This document shows, one piece after another, positions 48,724-60,315 of a stretch of 64,000 bases of DNA (positions are counted from its first letter, which is position 1; every line of letters starts with the position of its first letter). The DNA is from Ceriagrion tenellum. Its lineage: Eukaryota > Arthropoda > Insecta > Odonata > Coenagrionidae. The position numbers and the translations under genes were made by a program. Under the pieces are notes generated by a model. The model had not been told where the DNA came from. It saw nothing but the letters and a program-made list of their open reading frames with translations, and made no database searches. The stretch spans positions 129,189,894 to 129,253,893 of the forward strand of contig OY720635.1 in NCBI GenBank assembly GCA_963169105.1. Reading direction: 5' to 3'.

Positions 48724-49323
48724 TTAACTTCCACAAAGTGAAGCCAGAATCTGTAGTGTGTATGTAATGCCGATAGAATTAAATCTACTGTATAAATGTT
48801 GCCGTATACCGTTTTCACTGGAAATGCCGTCCTCTTTTCCGTACTCTGTCGTTAGATGGGTGAGTGTTGTGGAGGTCGCTGAAAAGATCATCCAAGAGGG
48901 AAGAAGCGGGTGGTAGATTTCTGGACTAGACACGAGGGTGTGGGGGTCGCCGGTGGGAAACGACGGACCCTCTTGCTGCTGGGACGCCTGGCATGGTGCG
49001 GGTGTTGGGAAGATGTCGGGCATCACCATGGCAGACTTGAGGTCGTGTGGGGGAAAGAGGTGGGAGATAACTAACTCTCTTCTGACCCACCCGCAGTCCG
49101 GCGTGCAGATTCTTTTTGATCTCCTTATCTCTTGGGTGCGCCCCTCTTTGATCCCGCTTGGCAATAACTCTCCCATCTCCCCGACCAACCCTCCTCCACC
49201 ATCTCCGCCCGCAGGAGTCTCTTCAATCCCTTTTCCAACCTTATCTCGGTCGAGGACTACTTTCCATGTACTTTTATGGTTGCCACCACTCTTGCATAAA
49301 TGCCTACGTATGTATTCATACAC
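48724..49323 (-). other. Unassigned open frame, up to 199 codons
   Basis: A minus-strand frame of unusual length and fairly high GC. It includes a Gly-rich patch and a stretch, RRSKRICTPDCGWVRRELVI, loosely like the basic tail after the integrase of some LTR retrotransposon Pol proteins. It lies directly upstream, in minus-strand order, of the split MITE, but outside it. A 138-codon frame overlaps it on the other strand. Pol tail, unrelated exon or chance are all possible. Confidence 0.2.
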
Positions 49324-49331
49324 ACACGTCC

Positions 49332-49881
49332 TTAAGGTAGTCCGAGCGAGATAGTTCCCTAGTCATAATAGAGACCATATTCGAATTATACGTTTTAATT
49401 TCACCAGCTGTGAGACACACAAATCAATATTAAATTATTAATGGTGCAATAATATAGTTCTACATGACAGAAATTGTAAGTAATTAAACGGAAATATCTA
49501 AATAAGTCTTTAACTTGACTCATTTTTTTTCGCGCGGTGCGTTTGAAACTCTTTCAAAACGGAAGGTTTTTTGTGATACCCAAGAGCTTATTGCGGTGAA
49601 AATATGATTAATTTTCAAAAATAGGTGAGAAAACATACAAACTACTCGCTGTTAGTTTTTTAACAACATCTAAGTGATAGGAATTCCTCATTTGTAAAAA
49701 TGTCTCTCTGAAGTGCATTCACGCACCATTTCTGCTGGTATTTTTTGGTAAATATCTCGGAAAGTAATGTGGTAAGGGGTTGAATTTTTGCTGTCAATGG
49801 AAGGGTAATATAATTTTCTTTAAAATGAGGCCAAAGTTATTGATGTCTAGGGAAAATGATATTTCGCTCAAACTTCCTTAA
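49332..49881 (+). mobile_element. TTAA-flanked MITE, copy C, complete
   Basis: TTAA at 49332-49335, then GGTAGTCCGAGCGAGATAGT. The right end is TTTCGCTCAAACTTCC followed by TTAA at 49878-49881. Element length without the TTAA copies is 542 bp. The inverted ends share GG.AGTNYGAGCGA. No transposase. Confidence 0.75.
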
Positions 49882-50040
49882 GTTGCTTGTGAGTACTCTT
49901 GTGTACTAAGGCTAAGGATGGGCTCACTAATCTGAAACGTTTCCAAAAGTTCTATTTATGAAAGGAATTTTTAAAAATATCATCGTTAAATTCCGCATTA
50001 AAAATATAATGTATTCAATTCTAGGTTTCTAATTGTTATG

Positions 50041-50095
50041 CTGTCATCACTTCATGATGGCATCACTTGTACAAACCTAAGGCGAAATAAATTTT
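50041..50095 (+). repeat. Possible Penelope-type terminal motif
   Basis: CATGATGGCATCACTTGTAC, then AAACCTAAGGCGAAATAAA. A hairpin-like GATGG...stretch is followed by AAAC and a near-self-complementary CCTAAGG. Similar in layout to 7145 and 63720 but more decayed. Confidence 0.25.
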
Positions 50096-50600
50096 GATTT
50101 TAATTGTAATTTCACGTAGTTCATCTCTCATAACCTCCATGATAGGGATAATCTATTTGGTGAATGCTAGGATTGTGTACTTCGTACAGATTTTTTTTAG
50201 ATTCCTTGTGTTTTTTTCCTTTTAAGGGATACACGAACATAATTGGGTACGTGTCTCACTGTGAGTCAGTGAGTAAACACTAGAGAGAATATTTGTTAAC
50301 ACATAAAATCATTTAGAAACGTGTTTGTGGAATAAATAGTAATGTATTTTCTCAGCTTTTTACCTGAAACAGTGTGTTATGGCCGATTAACCACCCTTAT
50401 GAGTTCGACTGTAATTGGGGAAAGAGCAATAGAGGGAATCTCTTTCACTGGAACTCTCAGGGTCTTACCCAGTAGGAGGAGATTGAAGTAGATAGTGTAC
50501 CTTTTCACTTCAGTCCCCAGTGTCGATGAAAGCCCTGAGGATCTGTATCTTTCTGGGTCAGTTAATTTCTGTACTTTTCATCACTTTAAGATCATTTTTA

Positions 50601-50833
50601 TTGACCCTTTGAGTGCCAACCGATTTTCTAGGTACTTTGCTAAAATTGCCGTAGCATTTTTGCTTTAAGCTTCATAAGTAATCTGCATTTAAGTGCCAGG
50701 TGCCATCTGTGATCAATCAGTGAAATACCAGCATCTAAGAGTGACATTGCAGGAGGAGCGCTATCGCGCTCCTGGCACTTTTCGCGAGAGACAGGAGGAG
50801 CGCGATAGCGCTCCCCGGCACTCCAAGGGTTAA
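50601..50833. mobile_element. piggyBac-like MITE, 225 bp
   Basis: The ends are CCCTTTGAGTGCC (from 50605) and GGCACTCCAAGGG (to 50829), flanked by TTGA (50601, one base off TTAA) and TTAA (50830-50833). TTAA targets with CCC-starting inverted ends fit piggyBac-type elements. The right half holds two near-palindromes, GGAGCGCTATCGCGCTCC (50755) and GGAGCGCGATAGCGCTCC (about 50805), each other's reverse complement. No coding capacity. Confidence 0.65.
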
Positions 50834-52792
50834 TGTAACTTTCAATTAGAAGTTTTGAAGCGTAGTTCGGGAAATATCAGCGCAATCAATCGGACGCGAT
50901 CGACAATTAGTTGAACGGTATGCTCGGGCAAAGAGGTCGGTAAACGGCTGGAAGGTAGCTCACTGTTAGTACACAGTAGTTAGTAATCACGCTCAAATAT
51001 TTCGTAAATTTTTAGCAAATTATTGAAAACTACGTGTCTGAAATATGTAAGTTGTTGACCATACAGTATTACACATATTAAATTCATCCACGGCTTCACT
51101 GAAAATAAGCAGGGGATAGACCATTCCATCACGGTTGTGATTAATCGAGCTCTTTCAAGTGCTCATAATGTACGGCAAAATGTTGGCGAGCAGCTCTTTG
51201 CAAGTACACACTGATCTCTGCAGAATGTTTTGTGAGCAATTAGCTAAAAATTTTAAACTGCATTCTTTTTACTTGTAAGCTTTAACCGTAAAGTAATAAA
51301 AAATTTTAGACACATATTTGGTGCTTTTTGTGAAAATCAACTCGAAAATAAATCGCAAATGCAACTACCGAAGTTCCTGCATTCTCTTGCGCTCATTACC
51401 TCTGCTCCCGTCGTATGTTGAAATTCGCCGGCTAGGGTGCAGGGTCTGAGACGAATTGAAAGTTACGGAGCAATTTTGTTCGAAAGTGAGCTGTGCACAG
51501 ATAAAATGGAAAGCTTTAAAAAAATGTATTGACGAGAGAATGTGTACTACATATGTGCATGCTCAGACACGAATGTGATACCAGCAAACTTTTTCTCCTA
51601 ACTCTTTCTTTTAGTAGTTCGCCTCAGATCCCTCTCCTCGTTCCGGCCGGTTTCCTGTAATTTTCCCTCCGCGTTTAACCCTTTCATGTGCCCTCTCTTT
51701 CTTGCAACCTCTCCCCGACCCTTTGTCCAACCTCCTCCATCCTCCTTGCCTCCATCCTACGCACCCTGCACAGTTTACTCCCTCAAAAATTCTCACCCTC
51801 GCCCATCCTGGTGTCTCCCGGAGTGTACTTCATCTTTGCCCTTCTCCCTCTCCTCTTTCAACTTCCACATAAAAACATTTCCCCTCTTCCCCTCTGTTTT
51901 CATTTTTCTCTTTTCCTCCACCGAGATTTAATCTCAATTACTTCGTCATTTGACTTTCTGCATTACTTCTTTATCCTTCCCTTTTTTTTCTATCTATCTC
52001 CTCTAAAATAAATACATATATATATCTCTTAACCCCGTTCCACGCGTGGTTTCATCAAGGTAGACCCTTAGGTTTGGAGCGGTATGTAATTGACTTCCGT
52101 CCTTGCTCCTATCTCATTCACGTCTGGAGGGGGCATAAAGTTGAGGACAGGTGTATGGTCGATTTTTATTTGTCATATTCGTTTCTGTTTCCGGCAGTGG
52201 AAGTGTGAATTTCTGGGTGCATTCCAGTACGAAAGGGTAGCTATTTTTTATTTGATTTTTAACAGAGTTCCGTTGCTTTCTTAAAAGGTGCATGGCGTGA
52301 CCGACTGAAGCTATGGAATATAGCGATTCAGTTCTTGAATTGCGGCAGTTACGTTTGGGCTTCTTAAGGTGGTCGGAGCAATTATCTTTTACCTGCAGAT
52401 TTGTGTGAAACTTTGACAAAGTGTAATTATTCGCCATATTCATGGATAATCTTAAAAAATGCATCTTAACGTTTTCGTTTCTTTGGCAATTTAATTCCAT
52501 TCTAACACGTAGCCTTATGACTTGTGGCATATATTTCGAAATGATTCGATAGAATATGCACATATTTTGTTGTAAACACGAAATAATACGTTTCTTTTTT
52601 ATAATGGTATCTATCAAATATCAAGGTATTATGCCGAGTAGAGAACATATATTTACATATGTATTTACATATGTATACTTTCGAATTCCGCGCCGTAAAC
52701 CCCAGTCATAGCAATGCTTTGAATAAGACAAACATTTTAAAATATAATTCTTGAGTCATCTGTAACACTGCGTGTATGGTTATTTCCACCGT
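50834..52792. other. Intergenic with a pyrimidine-rich tract
   Basis: Plus-strand C+T-rich sequence at about 51600-52015. A 167-codon minus-strand frame at 52114-52617 is Lys/Asn-rich and has no recognisable domain. Confidence 0.45.
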
Positions 52793-53359
52793 TTAAGGTG
52801 ATTTGCGCGAAATATCATTATACCTAAAAATCAATGAATTTGGTCTCATTTTACACAAAAATATATCAATCACCCTTTCATTGACACAAAAAATTCAACC
52901 CCTTACCTCATTACTTTCGGAGTTATTTGTCAAAATATATCAGCCCTTTTACATGGGAAATGGTACGTGTATGCTTTCCAGAGAGACCTTATTTTAACAA
53001 ATGAGGAATTTCTAACACCTAGATCTCGTAAAAAATCAACAGTAAGTAGTTTTTGCATGTTTTCTCAACTATTTTTGAAAATTAATCATATTGTCGCCGC
53101 AGTAAATTCTTCAGGATCACAATAAACCTTCCGTTTTGATAGTTTCAAACGTATCGCGTGAAAAAAATGAGCCAAGTTAAAGACTCATTTAGATATTTTC
53201 ATTTGATTACTTATGATTTCTGTCATTTAAAACTATTTTATTCCACCATAAATAATGAAATGTTTAATTTTTGTGTCTCACAATTGGTGAAATTAAAACG
53301 TACATATCGAATATGGTATTTATAACGATTAGGGAACGATCTCGCTCGCACTATCTTAA
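52793..53359 (-). mobile_element. TTAA-flanked MITE, copy D, complete
   Basis: TTAA at 52793-52796, then GGTGATTTGCGCGAAATATC. The right end is CGATCTCGCTCGCACTATC followed by TTAA at 53356-53359. 559 bp without the TTAA copies. Opposite orientation to A and C. The interior includes TCCAGAGAGACCTTATTTTA, shared with copy B. Confidence 0.72.
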
Positions 53360-54124
53360 ACAGATTTATTTGAGTGAAATGTACACCACGAATTTTGGTA
53401 AACTTCCTCGAAAAGTTGTTAAAGTGTGTATTCAACGACTCACGATTACCGCCCCAAACACCTAAATGTACTTTTTTCGGCTGAGCGTTTTTATTTTGCT
53501 CTTACTGTTATATCCCTGGTCAATCGTATGAAACATGGTAATATTTTGCAGTGTTTGGGCTCTAATCGGGATATATTTTTGGACGATTTTTTAAAACCGG
53601 GTCATAGAAAAGTTTAAGAGAAAGAAGAACATTTACAATCTTTTATTAGTGGTGAGATATATCAGCCTTTGTTAACCATTTATATGCTGCTTTTAACCTC
53701 ATGTCTCATTCTAATGTAAATGTTTTACTTGTTACTGACAAAGGGGCTAAGTTGTATTTTATAGAAACATTTTCAAGTTATGTCTAAGGCCAAAAATTTT
53801 GGATGTCAGATGTCTCCATACAATGAAAACCCATCTCCCAGAATTTATTTTCGTTAATTTGACCTTCCGTACGTTGTTTATCCTCTTAATCCTCCTCAGG
53901 TTATTGCGCACGGACAGCTTCCAGTTCCTGGTATCTCTTCTCACGATTTACTGTACCTTGCCTATTCAGTTAAAGCTAAAAAATTCCAGCAGAAGTTTAT
54001 AAGTCAACGAAATATCAGGGAAATAAACGACGATGAATTACTTAGTGCAGCATTCTCACTTCCATGGGCCCATATTGAATTCACTGAGTCAGTTGACGAC
54101 AAAGTTGAGACACTAAATTCACTG

Positions 54125-55174
54125 ATGATTTATCTACTTGACAAATTTGCTCCTGTAAAGATGATCCGCATCTCGAAGCCACGAGCGCCCTGGTTAAATT
54201 CAGAAATAAAACATTCAATGGCAAAACGAGACTCAGCCTTCCGTTTTTTCAAGAAAACAATGACTCTCAATGCATTTCAAAGATACAAAAACTTAAGAAA
54301 TAAGACGAAACAGCTTATAAGAAATTCGAAAATTAAATTCTTTCACTCGATCACTAAATCTAACCACTCTTCGGGAAAATTGTGGAACAAACTAAAATCA
54401 CTTGGTATAGGTAAAAGTAAAGACCTCATTCTCCCTCCTGACTTGTGTCTGAACTCCTTAAATGATAAGTTTTTCCAGCCCCCGAACCTTATTCAAACTG
54501 AAATCAAAGATAAAACTCTGAAACTGTACGCCTCTAAAGATTCATACATATTAAATAGAGACCAAAAATTCGAATTTACCCCTATTACCCAAATACAAGT
54601 TGAATCGTGTTTCAAGAGAATCAAGTCTAAAGCACAAGGCTCTGATGGTATACCGCTAGATTTCTTAAAAAAGCTATTTCCTGTTATTATCCCATACATC
54701 ACCAACATTTTCAACTCCTCACTATCTCAGAATCACTTCCCAAGTCAATGGAAGCGAGCGTTAATCAGACCTATTCCAAAAAAGAATAATTCCCAAGGGG
54801 AAAAAGAATTCCGTCCAATATCCTTTCTTCCCATCCTGTCCAAAGTTCTCGAAAAACTTGTATATGAGCAGTTAACACACTTATTAAAGTGCAACAATAT
54901 TCTTGATAAATGCCAGTCTGGTTTCCGACACGGTCACAGCACGTCTACCGCATTAGCTAAAATCACCGATGACTTGAGACGCTTCGTGGATCAAAAAGAA
55001 GTTTCAGTACTCGTTTTGCTTGACTTTTCGAAAGCTTTTGATTCCTTAGACAAAGATATCCTTGCAGCAAAAATGAGAGGCATGGGTTTTTCTCCTACAG
55101 CAGTCCACTGGATACCATCATACTTATCAGACCGTTATCAGCGAGTAATTACAAATGATTTATGCTCAAGATAG
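54125..55174 (+). pseudogene. LINE reverse transcriptase, N-terminal part
   Basis: Reverse transcriptase of the non-LTR element. The frame is open upstream of the first ATG at 54125, to about 53880, so that ATG is not the true start. Visible RT features, by residue from 54125: PWLNSEIKHSMAKRD (about 26-40), IKSKAQGSDGIPLDFLKK (about 166-185), FRPISFLP (about 229), CQSGFRHGHSTSTAL, and block A LVLLDFSKAFDSL with the catalytic Asp near 300. An in-frame TAG at 55172-55174 stops translation just before block B. Beyond the stop the same frame continues directly into GAPQGSILGPLLFSLYIND, so this is one ORF with a nonsense mutation and not two genes. Confidence 0.85.
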
Positions 55175-55846
55175 ATCAAAACAGCAAGAGGTGCGCCTCA
55201 AGGCTCTATACTAGGACCTCTGCTATTTTCCCTGTACATTAATGATTGCCCTTCAGTGATTAACCATTCTAAATATCATCTTTATGCTGACGATCTCCAA
55301 GTATACCTAAATTCAAATGTTAAAAGCCTATGCAATGAAATATGTAATTTAAATTATGACCTAGAAAACATCAACAATTGGAGTAAATCCAATTTTCTAA
55401 GCATAAACCCTAGTAAGTCGCAGGCTATTATAATTGGATATCCGAAAATACTCAAGTCAATCGACAGGGATCAATTACCGCAACTACGCATTTCTGATTC
55501 TCCTATAAAGTACTGCGACGAAGTTATTAATCTAGGACTAGTCATTGATGAAAGTCTGTCTTGGTCTTCGCATATAACTAAGATATGTAACGCAGTGAAT
55601 AAGTCATTATTTCCTCTAATTCGCTACAAACATGTTATTCCTCTCTCCTTAAAGAAGCAATTAGTTTCGACTTTAATACTTCCCCATTTTGACTATGCCG
55701 ATGTTGCCTTTCAAGACATATCTCAGGTCCTGTCAACTAAACTTCAACGCTCCTTCAACGCTCCTTCAACGCCTGCATTAGGTTCATATTTAATTTACAT
55801 ATATCAGATCATACTACCAATTATATTAACAATCTCAACTGGTTAA
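55175..55846 (+). pseudogene. LINE reverse transcriptase, C-terminal part, frameshifted
   Basis: Continuation of the same RT frame after the TAG. Block B (PQGSILGPLLF) and the YADD catalytic motif (Tyr codon at 55283) are intact, followed by INNWSKSNFLSINPSKSQAI and NLGLVIDESLSW. At 55751-55772 an exact 11-bp tandem duplication (TCCTTCAACGC twice) shifts the frame, and the shifted frame ends at 55846. In the other frame the conserved C-terminal region (CIRFIFNL, LHILALLYQIL, WNNIDLPLR) runs on to the TAA at 56149. The element is therefore inactive from two small, easily seen lesions. Confidence 0.82.
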
Positions 55847-56594
55847 AACCTACTTCACGACGCCGGCTGCATATCCTTGCTCTTCTCTATCAAATTTTAC
55901 AAACAAATACACCAGCGTACCTAAGAGACGAATTTCAAACACTTAGTAGAGTACACGACTCAAATACGAGGGGAAATGATAAACTCGTTATTCCTCACCA
56001 CCGGACAGTCAGATTCAATAAATCATTCATTGTGACCGCATGTCGCGAGTGGAACAACATTGACTTACCGCTACGTAAATCATCATCACTAGCATCCTTC
56101 AAAAGGGCACTATACGAAAAACTTCTCCGAGAACAACAACGAGACACGTAAAACATCATGGGATTAGTGGGAAAGTTTCAACTCTAATCTCCTCCCGCTT
56201 CATCTATTATTCTTGTTCCTTCCAGGTACTGGGTGATATTTTCTTGTACTTGTATACATCCATGTTTACACTAGCTCTTTCTCAGTAGGTTTTCGCAGGT
56301 TTTTCACGCCCCCCTTCTTGTGTGGGCGTTTTCCTGCAGTGGGTTTTTTCCAATAAGGACGAAAGTCAATATCCTTAGGTTTTACCCACATTTGCTCACA
56401 TCTTTTTACACTTGGTAACTTTGCTAACTTATAATTATGTTTGATGAATGAAAAACCGTACTGCTATGTCTCTCTTGCCATAATTGAGTGTATGTAATTC
56501 CAAGAGCAACATGACAATGTATTTAGCTGCAATAATTTTTATGTTTGACGAGGGGTTAGATGGAAGATGGGACTTTCTAGTCCCAATCTCGCCT

Positions 56595-56632
56595 AATAAA
56601 GACGTTTTATTATTATTATTATTATTATTAAA
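56595..56632 (+). terminator. LINE 3' end: AATAAA and (TTA)n tail
   Basis: AATAAA at 56595-56600 lies just before GACGTTTTATTATTATTA and further TTA units. This is the microsatellite-type tail expected at the 3' end of this element. Confidence 0.7.
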
Positions 56633-58530
56633 TACTTAATTATCAACGCCTTTGTACATCGTCCCAGCCGCTACTTTCTTCAACTTCCCTCTTGCTGATA
56701 CCCACCTGAGTATGAGAGAAAAATGTAATCCTCCTAGAAAATGACTCAGGAGTAATTGAGCTGGTCGGGGCTGCGAAAAACAGAAACATGGAATACTCTG
56801 AGTTCATGGATATCGGAATGTTCAAGAGGTACTTTATCTTGAGAGTTTTATACCGTGTCGGCGTTGAGGAAATATGGTATTTGAAAGAATGACTTTTGAA
56901 AACATTGTAGGTGGTAAAACCGATTTCGGCAACAAAGCTTTCTTCTGAGCAATCCATCATTTTCTCCCCTTCCTTGCGTCATATCCAACTACGCAACGCA
57001 TCTTCGCTTCAGCTGGAGTGCCCTCAGATTTAGTTTTTACAATCCCTTCTACCACCTTCATCTCACACCGGTTATTCTTCTCTGAGCCCTTCCGTTTTAA
57101 CCCTTTCATAAACTTCTTTGACTGACCTTCCCGCCCGCATGGGTCAGCGTGAGTCTCTCGCGGACGAATTTCCTCCAGCAGAAGTCCTTTCTCCTTCCTT
57201 CTCTCCGCCATTGTCTTTCGAGTCCGGCAGAAACATATTTTTTTCTTTCTTTCTCTCTCCAGAGACGCGCCATTCTCTCATGACGCACCGATTTATCTCG
57301 CGGAAGACGTCACTACCTCCCTTGACTCTACCCTGGAGCTGGTCCATACCACGCCCCCACCTGTATCCTGGTGGTTGGGATTAAAACCCTAAGCCGAGTC
57401 ACTCTATATTTCATGTCATCATGCACTTAATAAGGCCCCACCGTAATAAAAATGAAATTTTTAACACACTTTTTTGTTAATTTCCTCTGCCCATGATCGT
57501 TTAACAAAAATCTACCATCTGAACCATTTTTCTTTGGTAGTCTTATAATGTAGCCTTTTGGGCCCTAGGGAATATAAGTTCCAAATTTGTTGAAATTCGT
57601 CATGGAACGTGAACATGCAAAGCGTTCAAACAAATATAGTTTGTTTCATTGATTTGAAGTGTATATTATGGTATTGTTGAAACAATATACGCTAGTACGA
57701 TGGAAGTGAGCCCGCAGTAACCTCTTGATGTTGAATGTTCGTTCCTTGAGTAATCTTCGTGTAATATTTTTACTCATCCTTTTGCTTTCAATCGCGAGGG
57801 GCATATTTGATAGAATGAGACCCGGAAATATTGTAGATGGTGTAACCTTATCCTTCTCCGAGCCTTATCCTTTCGCTGGTAAAAGCTTTTCAATTTTATT
57901 TTATATTAACAAGAAGTATTAACCCTGAATTCTATCTCCTCAATGCGTATCTGCTTTGTGAAAAATCCTTCCATACTCGCAGCTGTTGTGAAGAAAACGC
58001 ATTGCCTCCAGCGTTTTGCATCTCCACTCCCCTTAAAAATTCCTGTCTCTCGGGAAAAATTCGATTCCAGAAAATAGAATACAGTTTCAAATGTGTTCCA
58101 AAAACAAGGATAATAGTTGATGTGACTTGATCTTCTATTCCCTTACTCCTGTGTTTTCCCTATTTTTACCCTACCTCTATCATAGTCGTGACCTGCGCGG
58201 ATAATGAATTTATCCAGAGTCACTGACCTTTTCCCATTCCCCGATACAACTATTGCCTTTTTGGAAACTTCAGATCGTGCTAGGTTCTGGCTGAGGATGG
58301 GGATAATATATTTACCGCCAGCAGTATCCCAAGAGAAATTAAGAGAAATACATAACTAAATTGATACGTAATAACTTTTTATTTTTACCACATGCCTTTA
58401 GGGACTAAAATTAAAACGAACTAGACACTAAGCCATTCCGTTTATGTACAGCTTACTATTTCCCTTTTTCTGATTAAACAGAAAAAATGTTTAGTACCCA
58501 TTTCATTTTCACGATTGGTGTACTAAAATC
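56633..58530. other. Intergenic, nothing recognised
   Basis: Overlapping frames on both strands at 56.9-57.4 kb, none with a recognisable domain. Confidence 0.45.
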
Positions 58531-58580
58531 TTCCGCCACTTTTCACTGTGGTGGCTCGCGAGGCAATATGTAGATATAAA
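58531..58580 (+). repeat. LINE tail remnant
   Basis: CCGCCAC, then GGTGGCTCGCGAGGCAATAT and GTAGATATAAA match the last 50 bp of the GATGTA-tailed LINE (CGGCGGCTCGCAGGGTATTA plus TGTAGATGTA) with several changes. Confidence 0.4.
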
Positions 58581-59640
58581 TTACCCACGCCTTACATCTC
58601 TGCAAGCTCTTGTCTTCCCCTCTGATCCTAGTATTCTCGATTTTTTTATAACCTTACCCTAGTCCCATCGGGGTGGACGAACTTTTCGGCTCAAGGTATC
58701 ATTCATATTTGTTTCTCATTAAGAGAGAGAACCCTTCCTCTCCTCCCCGCTCATCATTTTCTCATTTCCACCGCCCTCTTTCCCTCCTCGTTCCCTCTCA
58801 CTCCTCCCCATTCTTTCACACCGGTTACGCTTTCATCACCCTCTTGTCTTCCCCATCTTCCCTTATCTTTTCGTAATGTGTCAATCTCGTTCTCGCATTA
58901 AAAAAGGCGCTGAAATATGCATCGAGTTCTTTTTTTTAAGGTGGTCTTGCCCGAGGGGGAAGGCAAGTTGGTTGTTTCTTTTGAGGGTCGACCAACAGTT
59001 CGGGTCATTTTCCTCATTGAAGACGGTGGGGGGTGGGTTGGATGTTGAAGGAATGATTATTTTAGGAACTGTGGAAGGGTTATTTGAAACATTATGCCTG
59101 AACCAACATGCTCTTAAGAAAAGTGCACAGCTACTGTGGCACAGAGGATCTCAAGGCAGCGTTCTAAAGCGACAATTTTGGATTATTTCTCCGCGAAATC
59201 GCCCTTTTAAGCATGACTCCGTCTCTTGTGCTCTCACGTGGACTTGATGTTTCCCTGCACGCGGGGATAATTATTCCATATTTCCTGTATTTTTTGAAAA
59301 TAGCATCTTTAAAGTGCGTTTTATGAACTTAGATGAAAGTAAAATAAGGTTTCCATGCTAGTTTTACTACATCTCAGCCTTGTGTAGTGGAGATTTTAAC
59401 TTGAATTTTGATCAAGACTTCTCAGGTTGGGACAAGAAAAACTTCGATTTCATCGAGGAAGCATATTCAAGCTTTAAAAAAAAACTTGACAAGAAGCGAA
59501 AGGTCCTGGAAATTGAATTAAGGTAAACTATAGGTATCTTGAACCCTATTTATTAAAATTAATATCAAATTACGGCCATTACTGAAGTCAAAATGCGGTA
59601 GTTCCACGTAAATGGCGCTACAGTCGGCTCCTATGGCTGG
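58581..59640. other. Intergenic, nothing recognised
   Basis: A pyrimidine-rich patch at 58725-58870. The 123-codon frame at 58876-59247 has no recognisable domain. Confidence 0.45.
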
Positions 59641-59651
59641 ACAAATGTCGT
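59641..59651. repeat. 11-bp target-site duplication, left copy
   Basis: ACAAATGTCGT, repeated exactly at 60316-60326. Confidence 0.8.
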
Positions 59652-60315
59652 ACATACCTACATATCCATCACGCCGTTCCCTTCCGGGATAGGCACAGTC
59701 AAAATGTTTCACTCATTAATACATAATTGTACACCTAACTCTGCTTCAATAATTTGCTCAATTCTGACCTATCCTTGCAAACCTCTTTTGCCTCATTTAC
59801 CCCCATACACTGTTTCATACACGCCCTCCTGTTTTTAAGACTCCTAATATTCCTCCTCCTAGGAATTTCCTCAACCACAACTTTCTCGGCCTACCTTACC
59901 TCTCACGCCATTCATTCTACACTCATATATCTGTTTCGTTATTCGACTCTATCCATTCTCTCAACATGGCCAAACCAACGAAGCACACTCCTTTCATACA
60001 CGTCCATTACTGGAGTATTTAACCCACATTCATTCATGACCCACTCATTCCTGACCCTATCCATCATACTTTTGCCGCAAATACTCCTCAGATAACTCAT
60101 ACCCACGGCGTTTAGTCTACTCTTATGTCTATCCTGACATACCCATGTTTCACTACCATATAGCAAAGTGGGAAGAAGTACACTTTTGTACACGGCAATT
60201 TTCGCTTCCTTAGACAAGCACTCATTCCTTGATATGCTCCACATGCTACCTACCACCTTCCTTCCATCATTCGCACGTCTCTTTATCTCCTCATCTATTT
60301 TTCGACTATCTATCG
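59652..60315 (-). mobile_element. 5'-truncated RTE-type LINE insertion with target duplication
   Basis: Between two exact copies of ACAAATGTCGT lies 664 bp. On the minus strand it begins inside the RT C-terminal region and ends in a 3' UTR finishing GGGAACGGCGTGATGGATAT and GTAGGTATGT. A 5' truncation with a short duplication is the signature of target-primed reverse transcription. The related fragments at 25775 and 32930 share the same 3' region. Confidence 0.8.
59939..60315 (-). pseudogene. RTE-type RT C-terminal fragment
   Basis: An open frame of about 125 codons with no true start: it opens at the truncation point, and the nominal first codon is a TTG in the target duplication. Conserved features in order: DEEIKRRANDGRKVVG, EAKIAVYKSVLLPTLLYGSE (the LLYGSETW motif), MSYLRSICGKSMMDRVRNEW and VLRWFGHVERM. 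This is the RT-adjacent C-terminal region of RTE-type elements. The catalytic YADD block lies upstream and is missing. Confidence 0.8.

Larger units (their letters stand above)
53881..56632 (+). mobile_element. Non-LTR retrotransposon (CR1/Jockey-type), 5' truncated
   Basis: It starts in what looks like the end of an APE-type endonuclease domain (GQLPVPGISSHDLLYLAYSV, around 53906-53965, open in the RT frame) and continues through a nearly complete RT and C-terminal region to a TAA at 56149-56151. A 3' UTR of about 450 bp follows, with AATAAA at 56595-56600 and a (TTA)n tail at 56607-56630. No endonuclease catalytic motifs were found upstream, where the frame is interrupted near 53850. This is a different family from the GATGTA-tailed LINE. 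Confidence 0.8.

Noticed and set aside
52114..52617. 167-codon minus-strand frame
   Set aside because: Lys/Asn-rich with no recognisable domain, in AT-rich sequence and without splice or start support. Most likely chance.
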